Source: Paulownia fortunei
Lineage: Eukaryota; Streptophyta; Magnoliopsida; Lamiales; Paulowniaceae
Assembly: GCA_019321725.1 (NCBI GenBank)
Contig: CM033116.1
Span: 12,356,841-12,420,840 of the forward strand
DNA length: 64,000 nt
Direction: 5' to 3'
The notes below the pieces were generated by a model. That model was not told where the DNA came from, searched no databases, and was given only the letters and a program-made list of their open reading frames with translations. The first letter of the stretch is position 1, and the number at the start of each line of letters is the position of its first letter. The position numbers and the translations under genes are program-made. Positions 49,886 through 61,240 of the stretch are shown piece after piece.

Positions 49886-51273
49886 ATATAAGAATTTTTC
49901 GCCAAAAATGAGTTAATTCTACAAATTCAACCTAGTAGTTATTTTCAAATTCACAAACCATGGGGGGTTTAGGGTAAGTATGCGCTAGCCAATATAGCTT
50001 TCTTCCTTCTTTTTATCCCCAAAATTGATTTAAACCCTTCTGGTTAAAACATATATGTATGTAGATAATTTGTTGATAATACGTGGAACTCAATGCAAGT
50101 TTGGCACGATAATATTCTCGCGCTAAAACCACATTAACACACATTTTCCCCTGAGAAATGCAAACTTTCCCAGCCTCTTTAACATAAAAATGAAGTTTAG
50201 CAGGACTTGAAATCTATATTTGTGGGACATGCCCTTTTGGCTGAACATTGTCATATTCCTTCCAAAAGCCTAAGCCAAGAAACATTAGGCAGCTACGTTC
50301 ATAGCTAGACTTATAAAGATGAGGTTGAGTTTGTGTCACTGTGTGCATTGTACCATTAGACTTATATAGATATGGAGGGGACATGCTTTTGACATCCAAT
50401 CTTGATCATTCATTGATTTGGCACCTTCCAAATATACATATCTTAGCTTCCAAAACCTTTCTGCATTATGGATGTTTTTCGGAGAAGTACTCTGCCTCAC
50501 ATTGCAAACTTATCCCTCCACATGGGCCCGACTATAGCTACGGGCCACTGTTTTTGCCTTCTGAAAATATCTTCTCAACGTTTTTTAACATGATTGTTGA
50601 GATTAGTAACGTTAAATGTATTACTTTTTCGACTTCTATTTAAAATTTCACGCCATTCAAAATGGGAGGGATGCTCTCAAACTCTGGCTAATGGAAGTTC
50701 AACGACCAAAATCATATTTCCTCACAACAGTTTACATGATGATCTAAGTTTGAGAAATTTATTAAAAATTAGATATTTTATTTTGGTTGAATTATTGAAA
50801 TTTTTTACTTATTTTTCACGCTCACTTATACCCAAACTCAATTATTAAGAAAGGAGTTTTTATCCATAATTCAACTGTCTCAATTAAAACTATAAATTGG
50901 TTAAAATGAACAATTTTGCCTTCCAAATTTAGCCCTCATTTGATGCATGATGCATCTCTTATTAATGTTTCTTGCATGTGTAAGGTCTTAGGATGGGGAA
51001 AGGGGGGGAGTTTATAGGATGGTTCATGCATTTACGTTCAAATGCTACGTATTACCTCTAAAATACATGGTTTGACATCTGGGTCGGGTCACCCACCCAA
51101 ACCCAATTTCTAATATTTTCTTAATTCTCTTAGAAAGTATTTTGAGTAGATACCAATGTTTTACCTGTTTACACTCTTATCACTAGCTTGAATTGTATTA
51201 TAAGAGAGAGAGAGAGAGACTTCATCTGTTTCATAGAACATCTCCCACCGCATTTATCACTCAAAATATGCAG
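49886..51273. other. Intergenic sequence with no recognised gene
   Basis: Two overlapping + strand frames (50341-50643 and 50594-50848) show no domain. The composition is close to unique plant intergenic DNA. An (AG)8 microsatellite lies at 51203-51218. Confidence 0.4.
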
Positions 51274-51740
51274 TGTTGAGTTAATTTGGAAATTAATATT
51301 TTCTATTAAGTAGACATATTTAGATATATAATTATATTAGTATCATATTATTTCATACGGACCTACTTAGTGGTCTAAATTAAGTTGAGTCAAAAATATC
51401 CATATAGATATGAATTAATAATATGGATACCTGCACTACAACCCAACTAAGGTTGATAGATACACTAATTGGAGTTGTATATAAAGTAAACTACTTAAGG
51501 CTATGATCCCCAACATCAAATTAATATCTTGTCTCTTCTCTTTCTACCTCCATCATACAAGAGGAATCCATTGGGATAATTGGATTTGAATGCAGAAGAT
51601 TATTATCTTTCAAACATCGTAATCATCATAGACGTTTTAAGTATATATCGAATTTCTCATATTTTGATTCTTAATTTTATGAGCATATTAGATCCATTGA
51701 GATTGGAATTAAGTTTTAATCCATTAAAAAAATTCTAACA
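51274..51740 (+). mobile_element. Candidate copia-like LTR, 467 bp
   Basis: It starts TGTTGAGTTAATTTGG and ends '...aaaaaaattctaaca'. It has a TATA-like 'gttgtatataaa' (about 51473-51485) and a pyrimidine-rich leader 'cttgtctcttctctttctac' in the right place for LTR-driven transcription. No second copy and no clear target duplication (tgcag/caatg). The following GGTGG-rich text (51741-51890) is unassigned. Confidence 0.45.
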
Positions 51741-52141
51741 CAATGGTGATGGTGGCAGATAGTGATAAAGGCTGAGTGTGGTGGCAGGAAACAACAGATT
51801 TGGTGGTAGGAGACGGTGATTGATGGCAATGTGGCCAGCAGTGGTGGTGGCAAGTTTGATACAGTACTTTTGGTGGCTTTTGGTGGCATCTGCAAGTAGC
51901 ACTACCTAGTTATATAATAAACAACAAAATGTGGAAAAAAAATTCTGAAAAACAAGTGGGTATTTAACATTAAAATTATAGAAAAAAAAAAGAGTAGATA
52001 CCTATAGATTAGGTCGTTTGAATCAATTGTTCTCGTATAACATAAAAAGAGACTTACTTGTGAACTCAAAAAACATTTAAATCATATGGGTTGCTCCAAA
52101 TTGGGTTTTAAAACATTGGTAGTGATTTAGAGAGAAAATCA

Positions 52142-52551
52142 GTGTACTTGAATTCGGGTCTTAGATGATCTTAATTCGGATAGTTGAGTTCGAGATGATT
52201 TGAAAGAATAATACACGTTAGACTCGTTGGGGTAGCCCCCACCTATAACTCTCCGACGCTTAACTCAGTCAAATCTTGAGGTCGAAATGAACTAGTATAC
52301 AAAGTGAATAAGTAATATAAAAGTTACCTTATAAGACCTGTGTATTAGGTATTTATACTAAGCGGTCCTTGTAGGTCATACAAGGTAGGGTCCAGATATC
52401 ATGATCTGGTTGACTGACACGTCCCATCAGTCTGCTTCATCAACAGTGGGGAGCTCGGGTTGAGATAAAAAATACGCAGATCTTTGGGTATCTTTAGCAT
52501 TTTAATGATATTTTAAGGGTACTAATGTAATTTTAGTGCTTAGTACATCAT
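52142..52551 (-). mobile_element. 3' LTR of - strand Tat-type element
   Basis: On + it begins 'tgtacttgaattcgggtc' and ends 'ttagtacatca'; on - the start is TGATGTACTAAGC. It contains 'ctctccgacgcttaactcag', shared with the Tat LTR at 2177-2850. The right edge is supported by a - strand purine run AAAAAGTTGGGAGAG (52555-52569) that fits a polypurine tract. The left edge is a guess. The pol genes of this element lie at 60793-64000 on the same strand. Confidence 0.6.
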
Positions 52552-52653
52552 TACTCTCCCAACTTTTTGTGCATTTAGTATAGGAAAAGTTAATCCGAAC
52601 CATTCATTTCAAATCGGTATTTCATCCTAGCCGTCCGTTCAAGTTACTTTCCC

Positions 52654-52663
52654 TATATATATA
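52654..52663 (+). promoter_or_regulatory. Candidate TATA box for antisense ORF
   Basis: TATATATATA lies 203 bp upstream of the ATG at 52866, followed by a C/T-rich leader with 'accatctctcccaagg'. It points in the + direction, opposite to the host retrotransposon. Inference from position and sequence only. Confidence 0.4.
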
Positions 52664-52865
52664 CAAGTCCCCCTTTTCTTACCATTCACTTTCACCATCT
52701 CTCCCAAGGTAAAGTGAACTTGCGAGCTCGAGGGGACCTCAGAACGTAGAGATTTTTTGACTTATCAAAGATCAAATCTTCGAGGTAGCATCCTTAATTT
52801 TGAGTTCTTTCTCTTTTCCTTTCCTTTCATTTTTCATTTAATCATTCCCTCTCTTCATTGTAATA

Positions 52866-55380
52866 ATGTCAAACCTTGTTTCTTCTGAACGATGTCTAAG
52901 TAAGTCTAGTTCAAGCTCCAACGAGTCAGGATTGAACTCAAGTTTGAGTTCTGGGGATGTTACTAGTTCTCAAGAGGTCCAAGCCGACCCTCTTCACCAA
53001 GAGGCGATCTCTGGACCTTCGCGCCGAAACTCTAAAGTTGATTCTGAAGCGAATGCAACTGACAAGGAATCGGACCAATATGAATACCAAGAAGACCCAA
53101 ACTTAGAATATACTGCTCATTGGCCTTTAATTAGGTCCACAGTTTAAAAAACATAAGTTACAAACATTAGTTGTAGATTTTTTATACCTAAGGACTATAA
53201 AATAATAATCATTGTGAGTAGAGATAGGATCGACGAGCCACCTCCTAGGTGCTTAGCTTTTCACATTGCCAGCTTTGAGGCTAGTCTTAGGTTCTTTTTG
53301 TCCTATTTGATAGAGGATATTCTTACTAGTTTAGATGTATGCCTGGCTCAGCTCCTTCTGAACTCTTTTCATCACATAATGGGCTTTATTGTTTTAATGC
53401 ATTATTTCTGCCTAAAGCCCTTATTTACATTTTTGGCATTTGAATTCCATCAATTCTTCCCCTAAAACTGGTGAGAAAGGATTTTTTTTTACCTGACTCC
53501 AAAGTCCAATTACATTTCTCCTTCAGTCCCAGGAAGGATAAGTTTATTTATCCGAAAGCCCCTAGGAATAGGGCGTGGAAAGTTCTTCATCAAAGGAGAT
53601 TTTCTCGACTTTGACCTCAAAATTTAGGTCCCGTCTCTTAGGATGAAGACTTCGTACTCAATCAACTTATTAGAACTTGGTATGAAGCTCCTGACCTTCT
53701 TACTGAAGAGGTCTACGTTTTGGCTAACCTTAGCCCTACTCTTATCCAAGTAACTCAAACCTTCGGTAATTCTCTTCTCATTTTCCCTCTTCCTCAACTC
53801 GAACTGAATGAGCTATTGACCTATTTTTATTTATAATATTTCATAAATGGCAGTTTGTGCATCCATGGTTGCAAAGGCTATGAGGGAACAAAGGGATGCT
53901 TTATTGACTTAAGCTCGTCCTGCTATCCCTCCTTCACCAGCACCAACTCCTAGAGGGATTCCTATAGCTCAAGTCGATCTGAGCTCCCTTGGCACTGCAC
54001 TTTCTTCAATTTCTCTAATCCATGAGCCTTCCACAGAAGTAACGACTACAAAGCCTTCTGATAAGGTTTTCAATTCTTCCAAGCACTCAAAGGACAAGAA
54101 AAAGGATTACTCCATCAAAGATAAGGGGTCGGGAAGTAGTGCCCAAAATAAGGATAAAGATAAAAAGCCCATCGACGAAGGTAGAGGCCCATAAGCACTC
54201 CAAGAAGGGTAAAAGATCGAGACTCCTACAGTAGTCAATCCAGCAAGCAAGCTCGTAATGAAGAGAGACTCAGTTCGCCCAAAGTAAATCAAATGTTGTT
54301 GTGGCTAGAGAAGGGTGAGAAACTACTTGCAAAGATGAGCGAGGATACACAACCTTCATCCCCGACATGACCTCATGACCTCAGCACACCTCGGGTCATG
54401 CCGCCCTGGGACATAACTGTTGATAGCTCTGTTTTCAAATCAAGTCCTGGGGAGGATTCTTGCGAGCACTACAAGCATACTCTTCTCTCTATTGAGCAAT
54501 TTAGGCTTATCAATTTGCCTTTGACTTGGCTAGAAGCAGCAGCTGCTCACCACTTTATGGTGGAATGTAATTTTTTTTCTTTATTTATCACAAGGGCACC
54601 TCATCCTTTTCTTTCTTATCTCTAACTTTCGTTTCCTTCTCTCTCTTTTTTGAATAGAATAATGTCATCATCCACCAATTAACCTTATGAGCAGCTCACT
54701 GGAGGTATGAGTGGCTTTCATACGATGATAAGATCAAAGAGGCCTTAGGAATGCTTCGTACTATTGAATAGAAGAAATCCAAATTCGAAGAGAGAGTTCG
54801 CTCTGAACTATATGGGCAAATTTCTGAGCTAAAGCATGCTTTAGATAATGCTCAGCTCAAGAATGAAGAGTTGTATTAGGTCATTAACGAAACTAACTCT
54901 CAAGCTAAAAAAGTGGAATCAGCTCTTCTTCGTGAGTGTCAAGAGTCCTTTGATTCGGGTTGCATGGCAGGTCATCAATAGTACATAATCTCTTATGAAT
55001 ATCAATTGACGATGCAAAAAGCATGGATGGAGGGTGTCTGAGCTTTCATGAATTCAAACTTCTTTGCCACTACAGTAGATCAAAAGGCTACTGTCTTTAA
55101 GTTTACAGGGTTCAGGAAGTGCCAAGCCCCAGCTTCTAAGTTAGAGGCCTTTGTTGAAGGATTTAACCCACCTCACCTTGACCCCTTCAAAAATGAAAAC
55201 CTTGAAAAGCCTGTATTTGAGGATGAGGAAGAAGAAGTCAAAGTTGATAAGTTCGTCCATCTTATCAGTACACCCAGAGGTACTGGCGAGGTGGGAGGGA
55301 CTTCAATTCAAGGCGAGGACACTACCATAGAGCTCAATTATGATGATAATGGGAATGCAGCAGCTGCTGGGGCAAGCTAG
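52866..55380 (+). pseudogene. Antisense extra ORF of Tat element (PF04195-like)
   Basis: It starts MSNLVSSERCLSKSSSSSNE with a serine-rich, then acidic, N-terminus (52866-53147). The same frame continues after two stops (53145 and 53154) into 'DEPPPRCLAFHIASFEASLR' and 'LLLNSFHHIMGFIVLMHYFC' (53160-53465). This resembles the 'putative gypsy type transposon' domain (PF04195) known from extra ORFs of Tat-lineage elements. A frameshift leads on to about 53835. Later parts are 54398-54560 ('LLSIEQFRLINLPLTWLEAA'), a charged probable coiled coil (54680-55020) and an acidic tail ending in AAAGAS (55048-55380). It lies between integrase and 3' LTR, antisense to pol. Function unknown. Broken by at least eight stops or shifts. 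Confidence 0.75.
54560..54657 (+). other. Candidate intron in the antisense ORF
   Basis: After '...AAAHHFM' the frame runs into a T-rich stretch that ends 'ttctctctcttttttgaatag', a good plant acceptor. The donor would be 'atg/gtggaa' at 54560. Coding-like text resumes after the acceptor ('HWRYEWLSYDDKIKEALGML' in the next 100 bp). Only the pattern is seen; splicing is inferred. Confidence 0.4.
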
Positions 55381-55960
55381 GACAGGAGCTAATGAATTCC
55401 ACTTTTTGGTTTTTGACGTCAAGGTCTATGTTAGATAGGGCATTCTTTTTGTACATGACCTTGTATATGCTGGGACTTAGGGCACTTGTTGGGTAGATTT
55501 GAATGCTTAATGCCTTTAAAGCAATATACATTTGTACATCTTTTGTAAGTCACTGAACAACTATTGTTGGATGATGATGATTCATCTTTCTCTATTTTTT
55601 GAAGTCTAAGACTTAATGTATTTTCTGCTTTTGAAGAAAATAGCAATTATTTTGGTTTTATAAAAAACTTTTGCTCTTACTGATCTCGAAGTCGCATATA
55701 TTTGGTAATGTATAGTTTTTTTTGCAATCTCAAGCCCATCAGCTACTAATAATAATAATGAACTTTGAATTTAAATAATTCATAAAGTAAATCAACTAAC
55801 CTCCGATCGTTTTTCATCAAATTATTATGATCTCATCAAGGTTGTTTATGGTCTCTATCGATCTATCCAAATTAGTTTTTTGGGAAATCTCAAATCTGAG
55901 TCCGAGTCGTTTTGAACTGGATTATCTTCCTCAGGTCATTTCGAGCTCAGTGATCCTTCT
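55381..55960. other. Spacer between antisense ORF and tandem repeats
   Basis: No coding domain. From about 55870 degenerate versions of the 69-bp unit appear ('gagtcgttttgaactggatt', 'atcttcctcaggtcatttcg'), so the array fades out towards the ORF. Confidence 0.5.
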
Positions 55961-55969
55961 CAAACTACT

Positions 55970-56248
55970 TTCAATTCTTTTGCCACGATCTTTTTTAGAT
56001 CGTTTTGGCCTTCTCACTTATAATCTTTATGAGATCGTATTTTTTTCATGGCCACGATCTTTTTTAAGTTGTTTCAGCCTCCTCACTTATAATATTCATG
56101 AGATCGTATTATCTTCCTAACCATAATCTTTTTTAGATCATTTCGGCCTCCTCGCTTACAAACTTCATGAGATCGTATGATCTTCCTGGCCATGATCTTT
56201 TCCAAATCGTTTCAGCCTCCTTACTTACAATCTTCATGAGATCGTATT
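55970..56248. repeat. 69-bp tandem repeat, left block
   Basis: 'gatcgtat' starts at 56033, 56102, 56171 and 56240, exactly 69 bp apart. Every unit has 'cgatcttttt..agatcgtttt' and 'cctcctcacttataatctt'. The unit contains the inverted repeat ACGATCT/AGATCGT with a five-base loop. Split from the right block (60191-60611) by a chromovirus. Confidence 0.9.
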
Positions 56249-58546
56249 TGTAACACCCCTTAACCTAACTGCAGAGCCTAAACAAACTGATACAGTTAAG
56301 TCAAGAAATGTTAATTTTTCATCTTTACTAGAGTTATGGTTTTTAATAAAAGTTCCCATTCTTAGCTATAAGAGAAAGAACTTGAATCATTTTAAACACA
56401 CCATATACATATATCAAAACTGAGTACATCTGTTTACAAAACCATAACAGAGCGGCTTATTTAAAAACAAAACAGAGTTTTCAAAATAAACTACAAAACA
56501 TGTCGAAGCATGGCATATGAACAAATCTCTGTCCGACCGCTCTAGAGACTTAGTCAACCTCTAAACCTGTACATTTCCACCTGCATCACATGAATCTAAT
56601 GAGCTAAAGGCTTAGTAAGATGAAACTGATGCAATAACAAATAACATATATGCACATCTCATAAATCATTAAATGCAATATTCTATTTAATAATTTTCAT
56701 TCATAAATCATTCTTTAGGGCCCTTGAAGTGTGGTACCTAACTAATAGTGATAGACCATAGTTTTCGGAACCTGTTCATAATGATTGGCCAATAAGAGAA
56801 CTAATACGGGGTTTCCATACTTGGTCTTTCAACCTCAGGTACTAGCCGTATTCTATCTCATTCATTGTAGCTTTCCCATACCGGTTTTTCAACCTCAAGT
56901 ATTTGCCACCATTTGTTGGGTCCGCCGGTCCCTCCCACGTCCCTCGTCTACCCGACCATCAATCAAGTACCATACTTCCTTTTCAAAAACCTCATTATAT
57001 TCTTAATAGTATCATGCTTCATAAACCATAAATGCATCAAACATTACATCATTTGACAAACAACAACAATCACATTAAAACATGAACAAACATTATATGA
57101 TTCTTGTGATACACCAAATGAAAGCTTCAACTTACCTCAAGTCCACTTTGTGCTAGGTGAAAAGGTCAATCTTTTTGGAAGATAGGATGTGTTAAAGGCC
57201 TAACATAATCAAATCATGTACCATTTAATATCCTTTTTATAAATTATTTAGTCTATTCTAGTTAGAGTTTATATACACTTTTCAATCTTTTGTAAAGAAT
57301 TACATATCAATTACATAACCTTAAAAACAATGCATACTCCATATTTTACTACTAATTCAAAACATTAAACATTAGGGCAGCCATTAAATAACTAATAATT
57401 CAAATATGATTATTAGGGCAGCCCCTAAAATATGAACACAATCCGAATTAAAATGACGTAAACTTGATTCTAACTTAAATTGATTCTAACCTTCAATTAA
57501 GCAAACTAATTACTATTGTTTTCAATCATTCAAAGAAACTTCCAAACACCATATAAGCATTACAAAATCAATAGAAACAAGTAAATTAAACAATTTCACA
57601 AGACTATCAATTTTGCTAAAAATTAGCTTAACTAGCTTGGTTTTGGCTTCAAGTGTAACTTACTTAAGTTTTCAATCATACAAAAGCATACTAAAATATG
57701 TAACCATCCAAGATACTACAAATTCATCATAAGAAACATTGAAAAAGAATATACCTTGATTAAGTTGGATTTAAGCTTCAAAATCAACGGTTTTCAAGCT
57801 TAAAAGGATGGAAACTTGTTCTAGCTTGTGTTCTATGGATTCCTATGGATTGAATTCAACTTTTGTGAGTATGAGAGTGTAGAAATTTGGAAGAAACTTA
57901 GGAGAATAAGGGCTGGTCGTTTTTGAGGTGCTTCCACAAGAAATATGGATGAAAATGATTTCTTTGACCTTTCAAAGAGAGGTAAGTGGAGGGTGATGAT
58001 TGGTTGCATCATGCTTGGTGTCTTCTCATGCCAAAAGCCACATTCATGGGCTAAGGAGATGACAAAAATTGATGCTTTGGTGTTATAATCAAGTGCAATG
58101 CGGTTTAGAATGGTTTTATGCAACCTAGTCAACCAACCAATCAAATTTCACTATTGTGCATACTTTTAGTTCTTAGCCAATGTAACATATTTCAAGTAAA
58201 TATTTAGACAATTAATCACTTTAGCATATAACTAGTATGGAGCAATACAAATAATTCATTTTATAGCCATTCAACACATCAATCTTCCTTAACCGAGATA
58301 CCGAGCTTTTCACTGCAAAAAGGGCACTTAAGGAATATGTTAAATTAAGAAATGAAAGTTTGATCTCATATTTCATGTACTAATGCATGTTAAATCATAA
58401 CTGAAGCATATAATAACAATTATTCATGTTCGTGCAATCATGCTATTTGTAAGCCATAATTCAATAATGCACATTGATTAGATGCAAATTCATGCAAAAT
58501 GCTTATTATTGGCTATATAGGAGAGAATTGAGAATTGGGCATTACA
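56249..58546 (-). mobile_element. 3' LTR of nested chromovirus, family C
   Basis: On - it starts TGTAATGCCCAATTCTC and ends '...GGTTAAGGGGTGTTACA', 2298 bp. A pol ORF with a polypurine tract abuts it at 58547. The pentamer GTATT precedes it (56244-56248) and also follows the element at 60191-60195. The decayed, inverted copy at 30733-33617 belongs to the same family. Confidence 0.95.
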
Positions 58547-59795
58547 ATCCTTCCTTCCTTATAAAAATTTCGTCCTCGAAATTTGACGTACCAAATAATT
58601 CCGAATACTTGCTCTGCATTTCTTCTTCTCTTTCCCATGTGGCCTCTTCTACAGAATGATTCCTCCATAATACTTTAACAAGTCGAATCTTTTTCGTTCT
58701 CAACTCTTTTTCCTTCTGATCTAGAATTTGCACTGGTTTCTCTTCATAGGCTAAATCATGAGTCAATTCCAACGGTTCATAACTCAACACATGAGAATGG
58801 TTTGAAATGTACTTTCTCAACATAGACACATGGAAAACATTGTGAACAGTAGATAATGATGGAGGTAAGGTCACTCTATAAGCTTTATCACCAACTCTTT
58901 CGAGAATCTCGAATGGGCCGACATACCTTGGACTGAGTTTTCCTTTCTTTCCAAATCTCATAACACCTTTCATGGGAGCTACTTTTAAGAACACATGATC
59001 CCCAATGGAAAACTCTAGATCTTTTCTTCCTTTATCTGCATAACTTTTCTGTCTACTCTGCGCAATCTTCATTCTCTCTCGTATCTTCTCCACTACCTTA
59101 GCGGTATGTTGAACTATTTCTGGACCAAGTAGGCTTCGTTCTCCAACTTCATCCCAATGAACTGGAGATCTACATTTCCTTCCATACAATGCTTCATAAA
59201 GCGCCATTCCAATTGTTGATTGGTAGCTATTATTATAAGTAAACTCCACTAATGGAAGCTTTGCATCCCAACTCCCTTGAAAATCTAGCACACAAGCTCT
59301 TAACATATCCTCTAATATTTGAATAACCCTTTCTGATTGCCCGTCACTTTGTGGATGAAATGATGTACTGAATGCAAGTTTTGTTCCCATGGCACTGTGT
59401 AAACTCTTCCAAAATGTAGATGTAAACTTAGGATCTCTGTCAGACACTATTGAAACTGGCACCCCATGTAACCTGACTATCTCTTTAATATATTGTTGAG
59501 CATACTGGTCCATATTGTATGTGGATTTCACTGGAAGAAAATGGGCTGATTTAGTTAATCTATCAACAATCACCCATATGGAATTATACCCCTTTTGTGT
59601 TCTAGGTAATCCAAGCACAAAGTCCATTGTAATGTGCTCCCATTTCCACTCTGGAATCAACAAAGGCTTCAACAACCCTGATGGTCTTTGATGTTCAATC
59701 TTAACTTGTTGACAAGTTAGACATTCAGCCACAAATTTTGCTATATCTCTCTTCATTTTAGGCCACCAATAATGTTGTTGTAAGTCCTTATACAT
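58542..59795 (-). CDS. pol: Chromovirus integrase with chromodomain-like tail, truncated
   Basis: 417 uninterrupted codons. The frame begins inside the HHCC zinc finger (C25 and C28 remain). The catalytic triad is D58 (ITMDFVLGLP), D119 (IVSDRDPKF) and E155 (DGQSERVIQ), with the expected 35 residues between the last two. The GPF/GPY-type module is around residues 280-300 (LSPRYVGPFEILERVGD) and the chromodomain-like tail at 351-402 (LVKVLWRNHSVEEATWE). Integrase inserts cDNA; the tail directs it to heterochromatin. The stop codon TAA lies inside the LTR start, and codons for RKEG encode the polypurine tract. Gag, protease, RT and RNase H are deleted upstream, so the ATG is only the first in-frame methionine of a larger polyprotein, not a real start. 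Confidence 0.95.
   Translation of the reverse strand: MYKDLQQHYWWPKMKRDIAKFVAECLTCQQVKIEHQRPSGLLKPLLIPEWKWEHITMDFVLGLPRTQKGYNSIWVIVDRLTKSAHFLPVKSTYNMDQYAQQYIKEIVRLHGVPVSIVSDRDPKFTSTFWKSLHSAMGTKLAFSTSFHPQSDGQSERVIQILEDMLRACVLDFQGSWDAKLPLVEFTYNNSYQSTIGMALYEALYGRKCRSPVHWDEVGERSLLGPEIVQHTAKVVEKIRERMKIAQSRQKSYADKGRKDLEFSIGDHVFLKVAPMKGVMRFGKKGKLSPRYVGPFEILERVGDKAYRVTLPPSLSTVHNVFHVSMLRKYISNHSHVLSYEPLELTHDLAYEEKPVQILDQKEKELRTKKIRLVKVLWRNHSVEEATWEREEEMQSKYSELFGTSNFEDEIFIRKEGL
58547..58562 (-). other. Polypurine tract, nested chromovirus
   Basis: On - this is TATAAGGAAGGAAGGA, directly before TGTAATGCCC. It overlaps the last codons of integrase. Confidence 0.85.
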
Positions 59796-59797
59796 TT

Positions 59798-60190
59798 TTG
59801 TGCATACTTTTAGTTCTTAGCCAATGTAACATATTTCAAGTAAATATTTAGACAATTAATCACTTTAGCATATAACTAGTATGGAGCAATACAAATAATT
59901 CATTTTATAGCCATTCAACACATCAATCTTCCTTAACCGAGATACCGAGCTTTTCACTGCAAAAAGGGCACTTAAGGAATATGTTAAATTAAGAAATGAA
60001 AGTTTGATCTCATATTTCATGTACTAATGCATGTTAAATCATAACTGAAGCATATAATAACAATTATTCATGTTCGTGCAATCATGCTATTTGTAAGCCA
60101 TAATTCAATAATGCACATTGATTAGATGCAAATTCATGCAAAATGCTTATCATTGGCTATATAGGAGAGAATTGAGAATTGGGCATTACA
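59798..60190 (-). mobile_element. Truncated 5' LTR of nested chromovirus
   Basis: It matches 58154-58546 with one visible difference (t/c at the 'cttattattgg' site near 60150). It is the first 393 bp of the LTR in element orientation; the rest of the 5' LTR, PBS, leader, gag, protease, RT and RNase H are missing. The junction with integrase shows the shared pentamer TTGTG. Confidence 0.95.
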
Positions 60191-60611
60191 GTATTATCTT
60201 CCTAGCCATGATCTTTTGAGATCGTTTCGACCTCCTCACTTACAATTTTTATAAGATCGTATTATCTTCATGGCCACGATCTTTTTCAGATCGTTTTGGC
60301 CTCCTCGCTTATAATCTTCATGAGATCGTATTATCTTCATGGCTATGATCTTTTTCAGATTATTTTAGCCTCTTTTCTTACAATCATCGTGAGATCATAT
60401 TGTCTTCATGGCCATGATCTTTTTAGATCAGTTTGGCCTCTTTGCTTATAATTTTCATGAGATCGTATTATCTTTATGGCCACGATCTTTTTCAGATTAT
60501 TTTGGCCTCCTTGTTTACAATCCTCATGAGATTGTATTATCTTCATGGCCGTGATCTTTTTCAGATCGTTTTGGCCTCCTTGCTTATAATCTTCATGAGA
60601 TCGTATTGAAC
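60191..60611. repeat. 69-bp tandem repeat, right block
   Basis: 'gatcgtatt' or close variants begin at 60254, 60323 and 60392 and continue at the same spacing to about 60598, so about six units. Together with the left block there are at least ten. The unit length is divisible by three but no frame stays open through the array. Confidence 0.9.
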
Positions 60612-60792
60612 TGGAGGATTTTTCAGGCTATCTTGCATCTTCATGATGTTATTTACATTATTTACGTGGTCCTGTAGACTAAGATAAGAGTATTTAGAAA
60701 TAGACAATTCTTTCATTCAATATAGGATCAGTATGTACACAAAATATGATCAATACGAAAGAGAACCATGTATAACATTATCATGCTTACAC

Positions 60793-61240
60793 ATAAAACT
60801 TCTTTAAGTTATGAATATTCCAAGGTCGTGGGAGCTTCTTGCCTTGCATATCCTACATGTAGATTCCTCGCTTCAAGATTTTCATCACTTTAAAATGACC
60901 TTCCCAATTCGGGTCTAGCTTCCCTACATGCTTTGAAACTTCTACTTTTTCAGTACCAGGTTATTGAGTTGGAGATGTCTATCATGCACTCTCTTGTTGT
61001 ATGCATTCTGCATCCAGATTTTAGTTTCTTGGATATGGATAAAAGCTCGATCTCTCTTGTCATCTATAAGCTTCAAATCAAGTCCTCGTGCCACGTAGTT
61101 TATTTTGGGATTTTACTGCAAAATTCTGTGTGAGGCCTCCTCGATCTCCACTGGGATCACTACTTTTGAGAATAAAAAGTCATGACCTCATTTTTAGTTA
61201 TTTTAGCTACTGCCTCAGCCTCTATCCACTTTGAGAAATA
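60793..61240 (-). pseudogene. pol: Tat integrase C-terminal part, degraded
   Basis: The - strand text reads 'RGLDLKLIDDKRDRAFIHIQ' (about 61090), then after shifts ends with 'GKKLPRPWNIHNLKKFYV' and a stop at about 60793, the typical C-terminus of Tat integrase. Just downstream of 'NEVMTFYSQK' (about 61170) the text jumps to 'VIPVEIEEASHRILQ', which in intact Tat elements lies more than 100 residues later. The segment with the second aspartate and the glutamate of the active site is deleted. Confidence 0.8.

Noticed and set aside
50341..50848. Two overlapping + strand frames as a host gene
   Set aside because: No domain, no consistent codon bias, and overlapping in different frames. Left as intergenic.
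57833..58144. 103-aa frame on the - strand (similar one at 33002-33214)
   Set aside because: Both copies lie within family-C LTRs. The frame is partly shared because the LTRs are homologous, and it is shortened in the older copy. LTR sequence normally encodes no protein.
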